DNA of 64,000 bases from Thermomicrobiales bacterium. Lineage in GTDB: Bacteria; Chloroflexota; Chloroflexia; Thermomicrobiales; UBA6265. Every line of letters starts with the position of its first letter. Within the stretch, counting starts at the first letter, position 1. Below the pieces are notes generated by a model, which saw only the letters and a list, made by a program, of their open reading frames with translations, was not told where the DNA came from and made no database searches. Shown piece after piece: positions 8,819 through 18,481 of this stretch. A program made the position numbers and the translations under genes. The stretch lies in the NCBI GenBank assembly GCA_030447415.1, contig JAUJOZ010000021.1:1-64000 (forward strand), written 5' to 3'.

Positions 8819-9925
8819 CTACCCCGCCCGGAACGATCCGTCCGCCGCCTGCTCCGCCCCAGAGCCGGGGTAGAGGTGGCAGGCGACGTAGTGGCCGTTG
8901 CCCTGGTCGGCGAAGATGGGATCGACCTTCTTGCACACGTCCATCACGTACGGGCACCGGGTGTGGAAGTGGCAGCCCGAGGGCGGGTTAATCGGGCTCG
9001 GCACGTCGCCGGACAGGATGATCCGCTCCCGGCGCTTCTCGATCACTGGGTCCGGGATCGGCACCGCCGACAGGAGCGCCTTCGTGTACGGGTGGAGCGG
9101 GTCCTCGTACAGGGCGTTTCGGTCGGCCATCTCGACGATCTTGCCGAGGTACATCACCGCCACCCGGTCGGAGATGTGCTTGACCACCGACAGGTCGTGG
9201 GCGATGAACAGATACGTCAGACCGAACTGCTCCTGCAGGTCCTCCAGCAGGTTCACGATCTGGGCTTGAATCGAGACGTCGAGCGCTGAGACCGGCTCGT
9301 CGGCGACGATGAAGTCGGGGTTGGCCGCCAGGGCGCGGGCGATGCCAATGCGCTGACGCTGGCCGCCGGAGAACTCATGCGGGTAGCGGTTGGCGAAGTA
9401 CGGGTTGAGGCCGACCGTCTGCAGCAGCTCCTGGACCCGCTGCGTGCGCTGGCCCTTCCCCACCAAGTGATGGATCTGCATCGGCTCTGAGACGATGTTG
9501 CCGACCGTCATCCGCGGGTTGAGCGAGGCGTAGGGGTCCTGGAAGATCATCTGAAGGTGGCGGCGCATGCGGCGCATGTCACCGCCGTCCAGCTTGGTCA
9601 GATCCTTGCCCTGGAAGACGACCTCGCCGGCCGTCGGCTTGTAGAGCTGGAGGATGGCGCGGCCGGTGGTGCTCTTGCCGCACCCCGACTCGCCGACGAG
9701 GCCGAGCGTCTCGCCTCGCTTGACCTGGAACGAAACGCCGTCGACCGCCTGGACGGCACCTACCTTCCGCTGGAAGATGATGCCCCGCGTCAGCGGGAAG
9801 TGCATCACCAGGTCCTTGACGGTCAGCAGCGCTTCGGCATGACCGTTGGGACCGGCGCCGTCAGCGGGGGCACCGATCGGCTGGGTGCGGCGATCAACGA
9901 CCGTGTTCTGGGCGGTGTCTGCCAT
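8819..9925 (-). CDS. oppF: Oligopeptide/dipeptide ABC transporter ATP-binding protein (OppF/DppF type)
   Basis: ABC ATPase (368 aa) energising peptide uptake. Walker A is GESGCGKS, the signature is [15 protein letters not shown], and Walker B is [15 protein letters not shown]; the switch His follows in [12 protein letters not shown]. The C-terminal oligo_HPY domain with its Cys cluster ([16 protein letters not shown]...ACHLYPG) is typical of Opp/Dpp ATPases and may hold an Fe-S cluster. Its ATG overlaps the oppD stop as TGATG, with a GGAGG ribosome site inside oppD, so translation is coupled. The matching permeases are probably the separate operon at 33-37 kb or lie outside the window. Confidence 0.92.
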   Translation of the reverse strand: MADTAQNTVVDRRTQPIGAPADGAGPNGHAEALLTVKDLVMHFPLTRGIIFQRKVGAVQAVDGVSFQVKRGETLGLVGESGCGKSTTGRAILQLYKPTAGEVVFQGKDLTKLDGGDMRRMRRHLQMIFQDPYASLNPRMTVGNIVSEPMQIHHLVGKGQRTQRVQELLQTVGLNPYFANRYPHEFSGGQRQRIGIARALAANPDFIVADEPVSALDVSIQAQIVNLLEDLQEQFGLTYLFIAHDLSVVKHISDRVAVMYLGKIVEMADRNALYEDPLHPYTKALLSAVPIPDPVIEKRRERIILSGDVPSPINPPSGCHFHTRCPYVMDVCKKVDPIFADQGNGHYVACHLYPGSGAEQAADGSFRAG

Positions 9926-11382
9926 CAGTCCTGCCTCCTGGTGCGAGTGCTCGGGTCGGTCGGGTTTGCCGGATCGCTCGGATTCGCGGCGTTCGCCGGG
10001 TCACCGAGTCCAGGTGCGGTTGTTCGGCCCAACGTCCCACCCACGGCCGCCGGTCCGCCCGTCACACCGGGAGTGCCGGTCATGTCGCCGGTGCCTGAGG
10101 CGACGGTCGATGCCGTCGCGCCCCGATCGCCCGATCCACCGGAAGGCGTCCCGGGATTCGGCGCGCCCGCCGGGCTGGCCGGATGGGTGGGATCGGCCGC
10201 CCCAGGCGCTGTCGGCGCGCCGGTGCCGGTGGGCGCGCCGGGCGCAGCCGGCAACGCCGAGGCGTCGGAGAAGTCCTCCCGGGTCGTCGGCTCTGGGTGA
10301 CCGAGGGAGCGAGCGACCATGTTCTGGTCGGCATCCTTGCTGACCTCTTCCCAGAACCAACACGCCGAGTAGTGGCCCGGCTTCACCTCCAGCAGCGGCG
10401 GGTTCTTCTGCTCACACTTCTCGCGCGCGTAGTTGCAGCGCGGCACGAACGGGCACATATCCGGAAGGTCGATCAGGTCGGGCGGCAGACCCCGGATCGG
10501 TTCCAGCTTTTCCTTGCGCTGGGCGTCGAGGCGCGGGATCGACTTCATCAGCCCCACCGTGTACGGGTGGCGGGGGTTGGCGAAGATCTCCTCCGTCGAG
10601 GACGTCTCGACGACGTGTCCGGCGTACATGACCTGGATTCGGTCCGACATGCCGGCGACGACCCCCATTGAGTGGGTGATCATGATGACGCCGGTGTCTC
10701 GCTCTGTCTGAAGGGAGCGCATCAGGTCGAGGATCTGCGCCTGGATCGTGACGTCGAGTGCCGTCGTCGGCTCGTCGGCGATCAGCAGTTTCGGGTTGCA
10801 GGAGAGGGCCATCGCGATCATGACGCGCTGGCGCATACCGCCGGAGAACTGGTGCGGGTATTGGTCGACCCGTTCCTCGGCATTGGGGATGCCGACCATC
10901 TGCAACAGCTCGATCGTCCGCCGTCGCGCCTGATCCTTGTTCATCTTCATGTGGAGCTCGAGGGCCTCGCTGATCTGCCGGTTGATCGTCAGCACCGGGT
11001 TCAGCGAGGTCATCGGGTCCTGGAAGATCATCGCGATGTCGTTGCCGCGGATCGAGCGGACCTGATCGTCGCTCATCCGCAGGATGTCTTTGCCGTCGAA
11101 GAGAATTTCCCCAGCGACGATCTTGCCGGGCGGGTTTGGGATCAGGCGCATAATCGACAGGCCGGTCATGCTCTTCCCACAACCCGACTCGCCGACCACA
11201 CCAAGCGTCTCACCGGGCATGACGTAGAAGGAAACGTCGTCGACCGCCTTGACCACGCCGTCCTGGGTGAAGAACTGGGTTTTGAGCCCGTTCACCTCCA
11301 GCAGCGGTTCGCCGCCGCCGTCTCCCCCTTTGATCACGCGCTGGGTGAGCGATTGGTCTACCGCTCGTGATTGCACGGCCAT
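9925..11382 (-). CDS. oppD: Oligopeptide/dipeptide ABC transporter ATP-binding protein (OppD/DppD type) with long disordered tail
   Basis: Partner ABC ATPase (485 aa) of the oppF product. Walker A GESGCGKS, signature [15 protein letters not shown] and Walker [16 protein letters not shown] are present, as is the Cys-containing oligo_HPY region ([20 protein letters not shown]). Family members usually end about 20 residues after that region. Here a Pro/Gly/Thr/Ala-rich tail of roughly 120 residues follows (about 364-485), ending in TRTRRQD. The start at 11382 is set by AGGTGGCAGG just upstream. First gene of the minus-strand cluster. Confidence 0.9.
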   Translation of the reverse strand: MAVQSRAVDQSLTQRVIKGGDGGGEPLLEVNGLKTQFFTQDGVVKAVDDVSFYVMPGETLGVVGESGCGKSMTGLSIMRLIPNPPGKIVAGEILFDGKDILRMSDDQVRSIRGNDIAMIFQDPMTSLNPVLTINRQISEALELHMKMNKDQARRRTIELLQMVGIPNAEERVDQYPHQFSGGMRQRVMIAMALSCNPKLLIADEPTTALDVTIQAQILDLMRSLQTERDTGVIMITHSMGVVAGMSDRIQVMYAGHVVETSSTEEIFANPRHPYTVGLMKSIPRLDAQRKEKLEPIRGLPPDLIDLPDMCPFVPRCNYAREKCEQKNPPLLEVKPGHYSACWFWEEVSKDADQNMVARSLGHPEPTTREDFSDASALPAAPGAPTGTGAPTAPGAADPTHPASPAGAPNPGTPSGGSGDRGATASTVASGTGDMTGTPGVTGGPAAVGGTLGRTTAPGLGDPANAANPSDPANPTDPSTRTRRQD

Positions 11383-11626
11383 CCTGCCACCTCGCTCCTC
11401 TCGCCGTCCTGCGGACGGTCCTGCCGATCGGCGCCGCCTACGCAGGTACGCGTTAGCCCGGGACGCGTCCGTCCCGGGTGGCAATGCGAGCCGGGGTCCG
11501 ACCCCGGAATTCCGACGGTGCCGCCGGCGTACGGGCCGGCGCTGCGGTCACGGATGCGTTCACTCGCCGGGTGACGACGGTCTCGCCAGACGTCGGAACT
11601 GATCGTGGAGTACATGCCTGTGGCGG

Positions 11627-11656
11627 AGCATACCACACGATTTTAAGTGCCCTCAA
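11627..11656 (-). promoter_or_regulatory. Candidate sigma-A promoter for the oppDF cluster
   Basis: Read on the minus strand, TTGAGG (11656-11651) and TATGCT (11632-11627) are 18 bases apart. Transcription would begin near 11620, leaving a leader of about 240 bases before oppD. Confidence 0.4.
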
Positions 11657-11758
11657 CAGTAGGTCCTTGCATCGCGTTCGCCAACCGCCCCGCGTCCTGG
11701 AGTCCGCCGGCCTCGAACCGAGTCCGATTCCCGACTCACCCTCCCCCGACCACGCCGG

Positions 11759-11776
11759 TTGGCACGCGAGTTGCAT
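11759..11776 (+). promoter_or_regulatory. Sigma-54 (-24/-12) promoter
   Basis: TTGGCACGCGAGTTGCAT matches the sigma-54 consensus TGGCACG-N4-TTGCW at every fixed position, with GG at 11761-11762 and GC at 11773-11774 exactly 12 bases apart. Transcription should begin near 11787, about 85 bases before the small membrane protein at 11871. The same window encodes sigma-54 (rpoN, 240-1772). The AAA+ activator needed to open this promoter is not in the window. Confidence 0.75.
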
Positions 11777-11870
11777 TAGCGACACCCGGCGGCTTGGTTG
11801 ACCGCGCGGCGGGACGGCGACGAACGTACGCGGCCGACCGGAGTGTCGGCGCAAGGAGGGCGCAGCGGCC

Positions 11871-12128
11871 ATGGATTTCATTATCTGGCTCATCATCGGG
11901 TTGATCGCGGGCGGCATTGCAAGCCTGATCGTTCCTGGGCGAACGCCCGGGGGTATGATTGGTGCCCTCGTTGCCGGTCTCGTGGGTGGCCTCCTGGGCG
12001 GGTGGGTCCTTGACCTGCTCGGGGCCGGCGACAACCTGAACTGGATCGGCTCCCTAGTGGTCGCTATCGCTGGAGCGGTCGGCATCCTCTACGCGCTGCG
12101 CGCGCGGAGCGGCGGCTCGCGTATCTAG
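11871..12128 (+). CDS. GlsB/YeaQ/YmgE-family stress-response membrane protein
   Basis: 85-aa protein of three hydrophobic segments rich in Gly, with the family pattern IIWLIIGLIAGGIASLIVPG...GGMIGALVAGLVGGLLGGWVLDLLG. Relatives (transglycosylase-associated family) are induced by general stress; their biochemical role is unclear. AAGGAGG lies upstream of the ATG. The gene stands alone behind the sigma-54 promoter at 11759, which suggests that its expression depends on an activator and an environmental cue. Confidence 0.88.
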   Translation: MDFIIWLIIGLIAGGIASLIVPGRTPGGMIGALVAGLVGGLLGGWVLDLLGAGDNLNWIGSLVVAIAGAVGILYALRARSGGSRI

Positions 12129-12260
12129 GCGGATCCCGTCGACACGAAGCGACGTTCAACCCGGCGCACCAGAAGACCGAGCGGGGCGGCCCAGCCGGCT
12201 CGTTCGTCGCTTAACTTCGGACGTGGCATCCGGCGGCGTTCATCACCATTCGGGAATGAT

Positions 12261-13025
12261 CTACCGTGGCACGCCGGCGAGTAGGTCTTGGGCAGCGCGG
12301 GCAAGCAGCGCCGGGGCGCTGCTAACGACTATACGGAAACCCCGTTCCAACTGGCGGTTGGTCGCGGCGGCATCCGCGGCCACCGTGCCAAGCGGGACCG
12401 AGCCACCCCGAGCGATTGCGCAGATGCGGTCGATTGTGGCTTGAACCTCCGGGTGGCCCGGCTCCCCCGGATAACCCATCGACTGCGCCAGGTCGTTCGG
12501 CCCAACGAAGAGAACGTCGAGGCCCTCAGTGGCGAGGATTGCCTCGAGGTCGTCGAGAGCTGCCACGTTCTCGAATTGGGCGATTGCCAGGACTCGGTCA
12601 TTGAGGTGGGGCACGAGCTCGTTGGCGGGCGCTCCCATGCCGTAATCGAAGGTGCGGCCGCCGGCCAAGCCGCGCTCGCCTCGAGGGTAGTAGCGCATCG
12701 CGGCCACCGCGGCCGCCACCTGCTCTGGCGTGTCCGTCCGCGGGATCATCACGCCGGCGATGCCGAGGTCGAGGAACTTCAGGATCACTTGGCGATCGTT
12801 CTGCCCGACCCGCGCCAGCGCCGGCACGCCGCGCGCCTCCGCAGCGAGGATCATCGGGTAGGCGGTTTCGGGTGAGATCCGCCCGTGCTCTGCGTCGAGC
12901 ATCACGAAGTCGAACCCCGCCAGGGCACACACCTCGACCACGTCCGCGGATGGCATCGGAACGAAGACGCCGAGCGCGACGCCACCCTCGCGCAGCGTTT
13001 CCCGGACCCGGTTGGTGAGTTGCAT
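12261..13025 (-). CDS. HpcH/HpaI-family aldolase (class II, metal-dependent)
   Basis: 254-aa TIM-barrel aldolase of the 2-keto-3-deoxy-sugar/4-hydroxy-2-oxoheptanedioate type, which splits 2-keto acids into pyruvate and an aldehyde. VMLDAEHG carries the catalytic His and a Glu metal ligand. PALARVG, GIAGVMIPRTDT, AIAQFENVAAL and VLFVGPNDLAQSMG are standard barrel-strand motifs. It stands alone. A second family member at 54832-55662 is clearly divergent, so the two probably act on different substrates. Confidence 0.88.
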   Translation of the reverse strand: MQLTNRVRETLREGGVALGVFVPMPSADVVEVCALAGFDFVMLDAEHGRISPETAYPMILAAEARGVPALARVGQNDRQVILKFLDLGIAGVMIPRTDTPEQVAAAVAAMRYYPRGERGLAGGRTFDYGMGAPANELVPHLNDRVLAIAQFENVAALDDLEAILATEGLDVLFVGPNDLAQSMGYPGEPGHPEVQATIDRICAIARGGSVPLGTVAADAAATNRQLERGFRIVVSSAPALLARAAQDLLAGVPR

Positions 13026-13110
13026 GGTTGACGTCCCTTCCCCTGAGCCCGCTTGCGACCGGGAAGCCCGGCCCGGCTCGCCATTCTAACGCCACAGGGT
13101 TGCGTCGGAG

Positions 13111-13154
13111 ACGCGATGACCCGCGGCCCGGCAGGGAGCCGCGGGTCATCGCGT
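13111..13154. terminator. 17-bp perfect hairpin downstream of the surface-protein gene
   Basis: Positions 13111-13127 and 13138-13154 are exact inverted copies (ACGCGATGACCCGCGGC and its complement) around a 10-nt loop. They lie 90 bases past the stop of the LPNTG-protein gene on the minus strand and before the aldolase gene. This is the strongest stem found in the window. Confidence 0.65.
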
Positions 13155-13244
13155 GCGAGGCTTGCGGCGCAGTTGCTAGCACGACGCCCGGGTCGGCGGG
13201 GACGAACCGCCGACCCAGATCGCGGGAATTCTCGGGGCGACGGC

Positions 13245-14444
13245 CTACGCCGTTCGGCGCCGCCGCACCATCACCAGCCCAGCCACCGCGAGGCCGACGA
13301 CCAGGGTCAGAACCGGGGTGGTGGCGTTGGTGTCGCGGCCGGCGACCGTGGGGCCGGTGCCGGTGTTCGGCAGTTGGTTGACCCTTGGCGCCGGCTTGGC
13401 GCTCGGGGTCGCCGTTGGCTTCGGCGTTGGCTCCGGATCGCTCTTGGCGTCGACCGGCTTGTTGACCCAGCGGCAGGCGAGCTCCTCGCCTTGAGTCAAC
13501 TCCAACCCGACGCCGTTCGCGTCGAACCGGGTGAACGCGATCTGCCGCGGCTCGGGGGCGCCCGGCACGTTGTCGCCCCAGCACAGCACTTCGAACTCGT
13601 TGAAGTCGCCGGGGATCTCCTCGGAGATCGTGAACGCGCCGGAGCCGAGCCCTTCGAAGGCGACCACGCCGTTCGTGTCGGTCTCGGCCGAGACCGCGAA
13701 CTCGCTGCCGTCAAGGGAGACCGTGAACTCGATCCCCGCGAGTGTCTCCGTGCAGTTCTCGTAGACGTTCTTGCCCTCGAAGCCGACGGGGCAGACGTAC
13801 TTGGTGATCGTGATCGAGTTGCTCTCCGCGTTGCCGTTTGGGACGCTGTTGGGGTCGGTCGGGTCGGAGCCGGCCGCGAGCTCGGCACCGTCGTCGTGGC
13901 CATCGTCGTCGGAGTCGGCATCATTGTCGCTCGTACCGAGGTGGGCCTCCTCGTCGGTGGTCAGCCCGTCACCGTCGGCGTCGGTCTCGGCACCGCTCGG
14001 GACGAACACCGCATACAGCTCGGCGTTCGGCGACCCATTGACCAGGTCGACGTACCAGCCCATCACCGAGCCCCCGCCGACCGTACCGGGCGCCGGCACG
14101 ATGTTCCACAGTTCATAGCCCGCCGGGATCTGCAGCCCGGAGATATCGATGTTGTACGTCGTCAGGGGAACCAACCCCGTCTCTCCCCAGACGGAGGTGC
14201 CGCCATGGGTGGTCGCCTGGGCCATCGTCAGCGTCAGTCCATCCGGACCATGGAAGGAGATGCTGCCGATGCCCGAGGTGGCCGGGCATGACGTCGGATC
14301 GGCGCCGTAGTCATCGCACATGCGACCGCCAAAGGCAATCGTGCCGGACGGGGTATCGGGCCCTTGCTGGGCCGCGGCGGGTACGACGTTGAGCACCAGC
14401 GCGAGCGCTGCGACGGCGAAGGTGAGGATGCGTGGCGCGTTCAC
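13245..14444 (-). CDS. LPNTG-anchored surface protein with Ca-binding repeats and an Ig-like domain
   Basis: 399-aa exported protein. A signal peptide is visible at 1-25 (RILTFAVAALALVLNVVPAAAQ). An N-terminal adhesion-like region follows. Next come thrombospondin-type-3-like acidic repeats (DADGDGLTTDEE...DNDADSDDDGHDD) that bind calcium, then a SpaA/prealbumin-like beta domain (ITKYVCPVGFEG...FTVSLDGS...GVVAFEGLGSGAFTISEEIPGDF). A Pro/Lys/Thr spacer leads to LPNTG, a hydrophobic helix and RRRRTA, a classic sortase sorting signal. The start is GTG at 14444, chosen for AAGGAGA seven bases upstream. No sortase gene is in the window. Its promoter region shares a DNA module with the SH3-protein gene beyond the neighbouring regulator. 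Confidence 0.8.
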   Translation of the reverse strand: MNAPRILTFAVAALALVLNVVPAAAQQGPDTPSGTIAFGGRMCDDYGADPTSCPATSGIGSISFHGPDGLTLTMAQATTHGGTSVWGETGLVPLTTYNIDISGLQIPAGYELWNIVPAPGTVGGGSVMGWYVDLVNGSPNAELYAVFVPSGAETDADGDGLTTDEEAHLGTSDNDADSDDDGHDDGAELAAGSDPTDPNSVPNGNAESNSITITKYVCPVGFEGKNVYENCTETLAGIEFTVSLDGSEFAVSAETDTNGVVAFEGLGSGAFTISEEIPGDFNEFEVLCWGDNVPGAPEPRQIAFTRFDANGVGLELTQGEELACRWVNKPVDAKSDPEPTPKPTATPSAKPAPRVNQLPNTGTGPTVAGRDTNATTPVLTLVVGLAVAGLVMVRRRRTA

Positions 14445-14477
14445 GAATGTCTCCTTGGCGTTCCCATCAGTGGACCT

Positions 14478-14525
14478 CGTGTAATCCCGGGAGTTGTCCA
14501 GGACGTGTAATCCCGGGAGTTGTCC
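14478..14525. repeat. Two tandem 22-bp direct repeats in the leader of the surface-protein gene
   Basis: CGTGTAATCCCGGGAGTTGT plus CC occurs identically at 14478-14499 and 14504-14525, a 26-bp period. Each copy contains the palindrome CCCGGG. The repeats lie 34-81 bases upstream of the GTG start of the LPNTG protein, downstream of its probable transcription start. They could be operator half-sites or a leader RNA element. Confidence 0.7.
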
Positions 14526-14548
14526 GGGGGCGGCGTCCGCCGCTGCAT

Positions 14549-14611
14549 TCACTCTAGGGAACTCAGGACATCGGCACACTGTCAGAAGTAACGATTCACC
14601 CTACTTAATCG
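14549..14611 (-). promoter_or_regulatory. Upstream module shared with the SH3-protein gene (copy A)
   Basis: On the minus strand CGATTAAGTAGG (14611-14600) is followed after exactly 41 bases by CCTAGAGTGA (14558-14549). The same two blocks with the same 41-base gap occur at 18715-18653. Between them only a few positions match (GA-N-TCG-N-TA right after the first block). The arrangement looks like an activator site plus a core promoter or start region of the surface-protein gene. Confidence 0.6.
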
Positions 14612-14898
14612 TGACGCTTGCAGGCACCTAGGCATCGCCGGCGATGGCCGGACGTTCCCGCCGGCCCCGGCTCGCCGCCGTCCGCTCATCTCTTCTGCAG
14701 CGGGGCAGGCGAAAGCGGCGCCACTGTGCATCCGAGTCGTCAGCGATGGCATCGCGCCGCGCGACCGGGTGGGCTAGCCGTCGCCGAGTGCGAGACCCGA
14801 CGCCACGACCGCCTGCAACGCCGACCATGCGCCGACGACACTCGGACTTCTGACCGCGCCGGAGCCGTCTGCCGGGCTAGCCGGAAGGAGGAGCCGCC

Positions 14899-17439
14899 TC
14901 AGACGAGGCCGTGGTCGAGCGCGAAGCGGGTGGCGGCACCTCGGGAGCTGACGTCGAGCTTCCGATAGACGGCGGTGAGGTGGGCGTTCACCGTGCGTGG
15001 GCTAATAAAGAGACGGTCCGCTATCTCGGTATTCGTCATCCCTCGAGCGGCGAGTCATAATACGCCCAGCTCGCGCTCGCTGAGGCCCCCGGGCATGACC
15101 GGGGCCGTATGCTGCGGGGACGCGTCGATCGGTGCGGCTGGGGCGGAGGCGGCCCGGGTGGCGATGGCCAGGGCATCGGCGAGGGCCTGCTCGAGCGAGA
15201 GCGCTCGGCCGGCGGCCGATGCGGCGGCGAACGCCGATTCCCCGAGCGCCACGCGAGCGCTCGCTCCCCTGCGGCGATGCTCGGCCTCTTCGGACGGCGG
15301 CCGGGGCGCGCCGATGGCCTCGCGGAGGGCGTCCGCCGCCGCCATCAGGCGAACCGCGTCCTGCCCATTCCCAATCGCGGCCGCCACGGCGGCCAACCCC
15401 TCCATGCACTCGGCCACCCCGTGCCGGTCTCCCAGTTCCCGTCGCAGCGTCATCGACTCGGCGAACCGCGCGGCCCGCTCCCCCTGCCCGGGTCCGGTCG
15501 CGACCAGCCCGAGGCGATGCAGCGCGTACCCGATCCCAAGCTTGTCCCCGACCTGCCAGAAGAGCGCTAGGCTTCGCTCAAACAGTGGTCGTGCGTCCAT
15601 CTGCCGCGTTTCCGCGCGGGCGAGATCCCCGAGATTCAAGTACGCGTAGGCGACCGCCCCGATATCGCCCATCGCCTGACGAACGGCGAGGGCCTCCTCG
15701 AGCAGTGCCCGGGCGCGCTTGAAATCCCGCTCGTCCTTGGCCACGTTCCCGAGATTGCTTAAGGAGTTTCCGAGTCCCTGGCGGTCGTCGAGCGACCGCC
15801 GGATCGCCAGCGCCTCCTCGTGCAGCGCCCGGGCGCGGGCGTAGTCGCCCGTACAGGCGGCAACGAGACCGAGCCCGTTGAGGGAGGCTGCTACCCCACC
15901 CCGATCTCCGAGCTCACGCCGGATCGCTAGGCTCGCATCGTACCGAGCCTGGGCCTGGGCGTAGTCGCCGAGGTCGTAGTCCATGTTGCCTAGGTGGTGG
16001 AGCGCCTTCGCCCGGGGGGCCAGCACGGCCCCATCGCCCGCACCGGTGATGGGTTCGAGTGAGAGGGCCCGCTCGAGCCACCCTCGCCCTTCGCTCAGGT
16101 AGCCGCGGATCGCCCAGAAGCGCCACAGTGCCCCGGCCAGTCGCAGGCTCGTCTCAGCCTCGTTCTGCTCGGTCGCCCATGCGAGCGCCGCGCGGAGGTT
16201 GTCGTGGTCAGCCTCGAGCCGGTCGAACCACAAGCCTTGGTCGGGACCCACGAGCTCGGGTTCCGCGCGCTCGGCGAGGTCGAGGAAGAAGGCTGCGTGG
16301 GCGCCCCGGACCGCGTCCGCCTCGTCGCTGGCGTCCAGCAACTCGCGGCCGAACTCGTCGATCGTCCGCAGCATCCCAAATCGGGGCTCGCCGTCCAGCT
16401 GCTCCTCCGCCCGCACGAGGCTCTTCTCCACCAGGGACGCCAGCCCCTCGATGGCCGGCAGCTCGGTCTCACCGAGTCGCTCGCCGAGTGCCTCGATCGA
16501 CGCCAACGAGCGCCCGCCGGAGAAGGCCGCGAGGCGGCGGAACAGCCGCTGCTCGGCGGCGTTGAGCAAGTCGTAGCTCCAGGCGATGGCGTCTCGAAGC
16601 GTCTGCTGGCGGGCCGGGAGGTCCCGCGCGCCGCCGCTCAGCAGCGCGAGCCGGCCCGCCAGCCGGGCCAGCAGCGCCTGGGGCGAGAGGAACCGCGTGC
16701 GCGCCGCGGCCAGCTCGATGGCGAGGGGCAGACCGTCGAGCCTGCGGCAGACCTCCGCCACCGCCGCGGCGTTGTGGTCGGTGAGGGAAAAGGCCGGATC
16801 GATCGCCCTCGCCCGCTGCACGAAGAGCGCCACAGCCGGAAACTCCGAGAGCGCGGCCACCGTGTCATCCCGGCCGGGCCGGGGCACGGCGAGCGGCGCG
16901 AGGGGGAAGGCCTGCTCGGCACGCACGCCGAGTGGGGAGCGACTGGTGGTCAGCAGCTTAAGCTGCGGTGCGTGCATCAACAGTTGCGCGACCAGCGGCG
17001 CGGCCCGCGTCACCTGCTCGAAGTTGTCGAGTACAAGTAACGCCGGGTGGCCGGCGAACGCCTCGGCCAGCCCATCGAGGACCGGCCGGTCCGCCGTCTC
17101 ACGGACACCGACCGCGTGGGCAACGTTCGACAGCACGAGGTCGGCATCGCGGATCTCCGCCAGTGGGACGAACCAGACGTGGTCCCCGACATCCCTGGTG
17201 AACTCGGCCGCCACCTCAAGCGCGAGGCGTGTCTTGCCCACCCCCCCAGGGCCGGTCAGCGTCAGGAGGCGCACCTCCGGCGTTCGCAGGAGGGTGAGCG
17301 CGTCCATGATCTCCCGCTCGCGCCCGACCAAAGGTGTCGGTGGCTCCGGGATCGTGGATCGTGGTTGGTTGAGGGTGACGGCGCGGACCCGCGGCACATT
17401 GCCGGCTTCATCAGATCGGTCGTCGTGGGCGCTGGCCAC
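14899..17439 (-). pseudogene. LuxR-family ATPase/TPR transcriptional regulator interrupted by an in-frame TGA before its HTH
   Basis: Large signal-transducing regulator of the AfsR/MalT-like NB-ARC type. From GTG 17439 the protein has a P-loop ATPase (PLVGREREI..., GPGGVGKTRLA near residue 65, LLVLDNFEQV), a winged connector, and many TPR repeats (ALAIRR... GNVAKDERDFKRARALLEEALAVRQ). Translation stops after LSERELGVL at a TGA (15055-15057). The same frame continues past it with [37 protein letters not shown]...HGLV and a stop at 14899-14901, a perfect LuxR HTH. The lost codon is normally Arg, so a CGA to TGA change explains it. As read, a 794-aa protein without a DNA-binding domain is made. 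Confidence 0.88.
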
Positions 17440-17659
17440 GGCATGCCCCCCGCGTCCACCACGGGCCTCGTTGGGTCGAACAACGGTTCCGGGCCATCAT
17501 AGGAGGCGCTGCCGGAGGCCGTCAAACTGCGCTGCCCGCAGAGCGACGTGACCCGCTGGGAGGAGAACGAGGCCCTCGTGCAGGCCGCGGTCGAGGCGGC
17601 CGGCGGGGAGGGATGGGACGCGGAGCCGGGTGGGGACCAGCCCCGACGGAGACGAAGAA

Positions 17660-18481
17660 TCAGGCGATGTAAGCGTTGTACGCCCAGCCGGAGACGCCGT
17701 TGGAGGTGACGCTGCGGTAGCCGTTGGCAAACTGATCGCCGAGGCGGACCGTCGCGCCGGCCGGGATGACGAGGAGGATGCGGGCCGTGGTGAACGGCTG
17801 GTCGCGCAGGTTGAGTGCGGCGGTCGTCGTGCCGTAGCCCGGTTGCTGGCCGCCGCTCTGGGAGAGATAGGCGTCGTAGGCCCAGCCGGCGAGGCCCTGG
17901 TGGATGACGTAGCGGTAGCCGTTCACGACTTGGTTGGTGGTTTGGGCGGCGCTTCCCTGCGGCATGACGCGCAGCACCTGGTGGCTGGAGCTCGGGCCGG
18001 CGCGTAGGTTGAGGTCGACCGTCGTGTAGCCGGTGCCGATCGGGGCAGGCTGGTCTGCGGCAACGAGGTATTGCGCCGCCGCCCAGCCGAATGTGCCGTT
18101 GTAGGTGACCGGCGCGAACCCGTTGGTCCGCTCGATGCCGGCCAGCGCCTCAGCGCCGGCGGGCATGACGAGCATGACCCGGTAGTTCGTCCCGGGCCCC
18201 TCCCGCAGATTGAGGGCGACCGTCGTTCGCATTGGGCAGGGGTCGCACGAGCGGTGCCCCGCGTCGGTCGTTCCGGCGGTCGAGCCGGGCGCCGCGCCGG
18301 CCGGAATGGCGGTCAGCAGCGTGGCGGCGATCACGCCCAGCGTCAGCGCGAAGAAGCCGACGCGGCGCATGGACATCTGCATCAGTGTCGCGGCGCCGCC
18401 CGGCCTCCGCTGCCGCCGCGTCGAGGACGACCCTGCGGTCAACTCCCGCCGGACGATGAGAGCGATGTGGGCTGGGAACAT
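17660..18481 (-). CDS. Secreted protein with three bacterial SH3 domains
   Basis: 273-aa exported protein. A hydrophobic signal segment (RVGFFALTLGVIAATLLTAIPAGAAPG) precedes three SH3b repeats of about 65 residues, each with LNLR(E/A/D)GP...V(M/I)PxG and a closing GW(A)...YL/YI. SH3b domains usually bind cell-wall peptides. No hydrolase domain is attached, so this may be a wall-binding or sensing protein. ATG 18481 is chosen for GAAAGGAT just upstream. It leaves ~35 residues before the signal segment, so a start near 18382 is possible, and the open frame also reaches 18613. The regulator on its 3' side and the shared promoter module suggest co-regulation with the LPNTG protein. Confidence 0.75.
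   Translation of the reverse strand: MFPAHIALIVRRELTAGSSSTRRQRRPGGAATLMQMSMRRVGFFALTLGVIAATLLTAIPAGAAPGSTAGTTDAGHRSCDPCPMRTTVALNLREGPGTNYRVMLVMPAGAEALAGIERTNGFAPVTYNGTFGWAAAQYLVAADQPAPIGTGYTTVDLNLRAGPSSSHQVLRVMPQGSAAQTTNQVVNGYRYVIHQGLAGWAYDAYLSQSGGQQPGYGTTTAALNLRDQPFTTARILLVIPAGATVRLGDQFANGYRSVTSNGVSGWAYNAYIA

Noticed and set aside
15055-15057. The TGA in the LuxR regulator as a selenocysteine codon.
   Set aside because: The position is normally Arg in LuxR HTH linkers and has no redox role; no SECIS-like hairpin was apparent just downstream.
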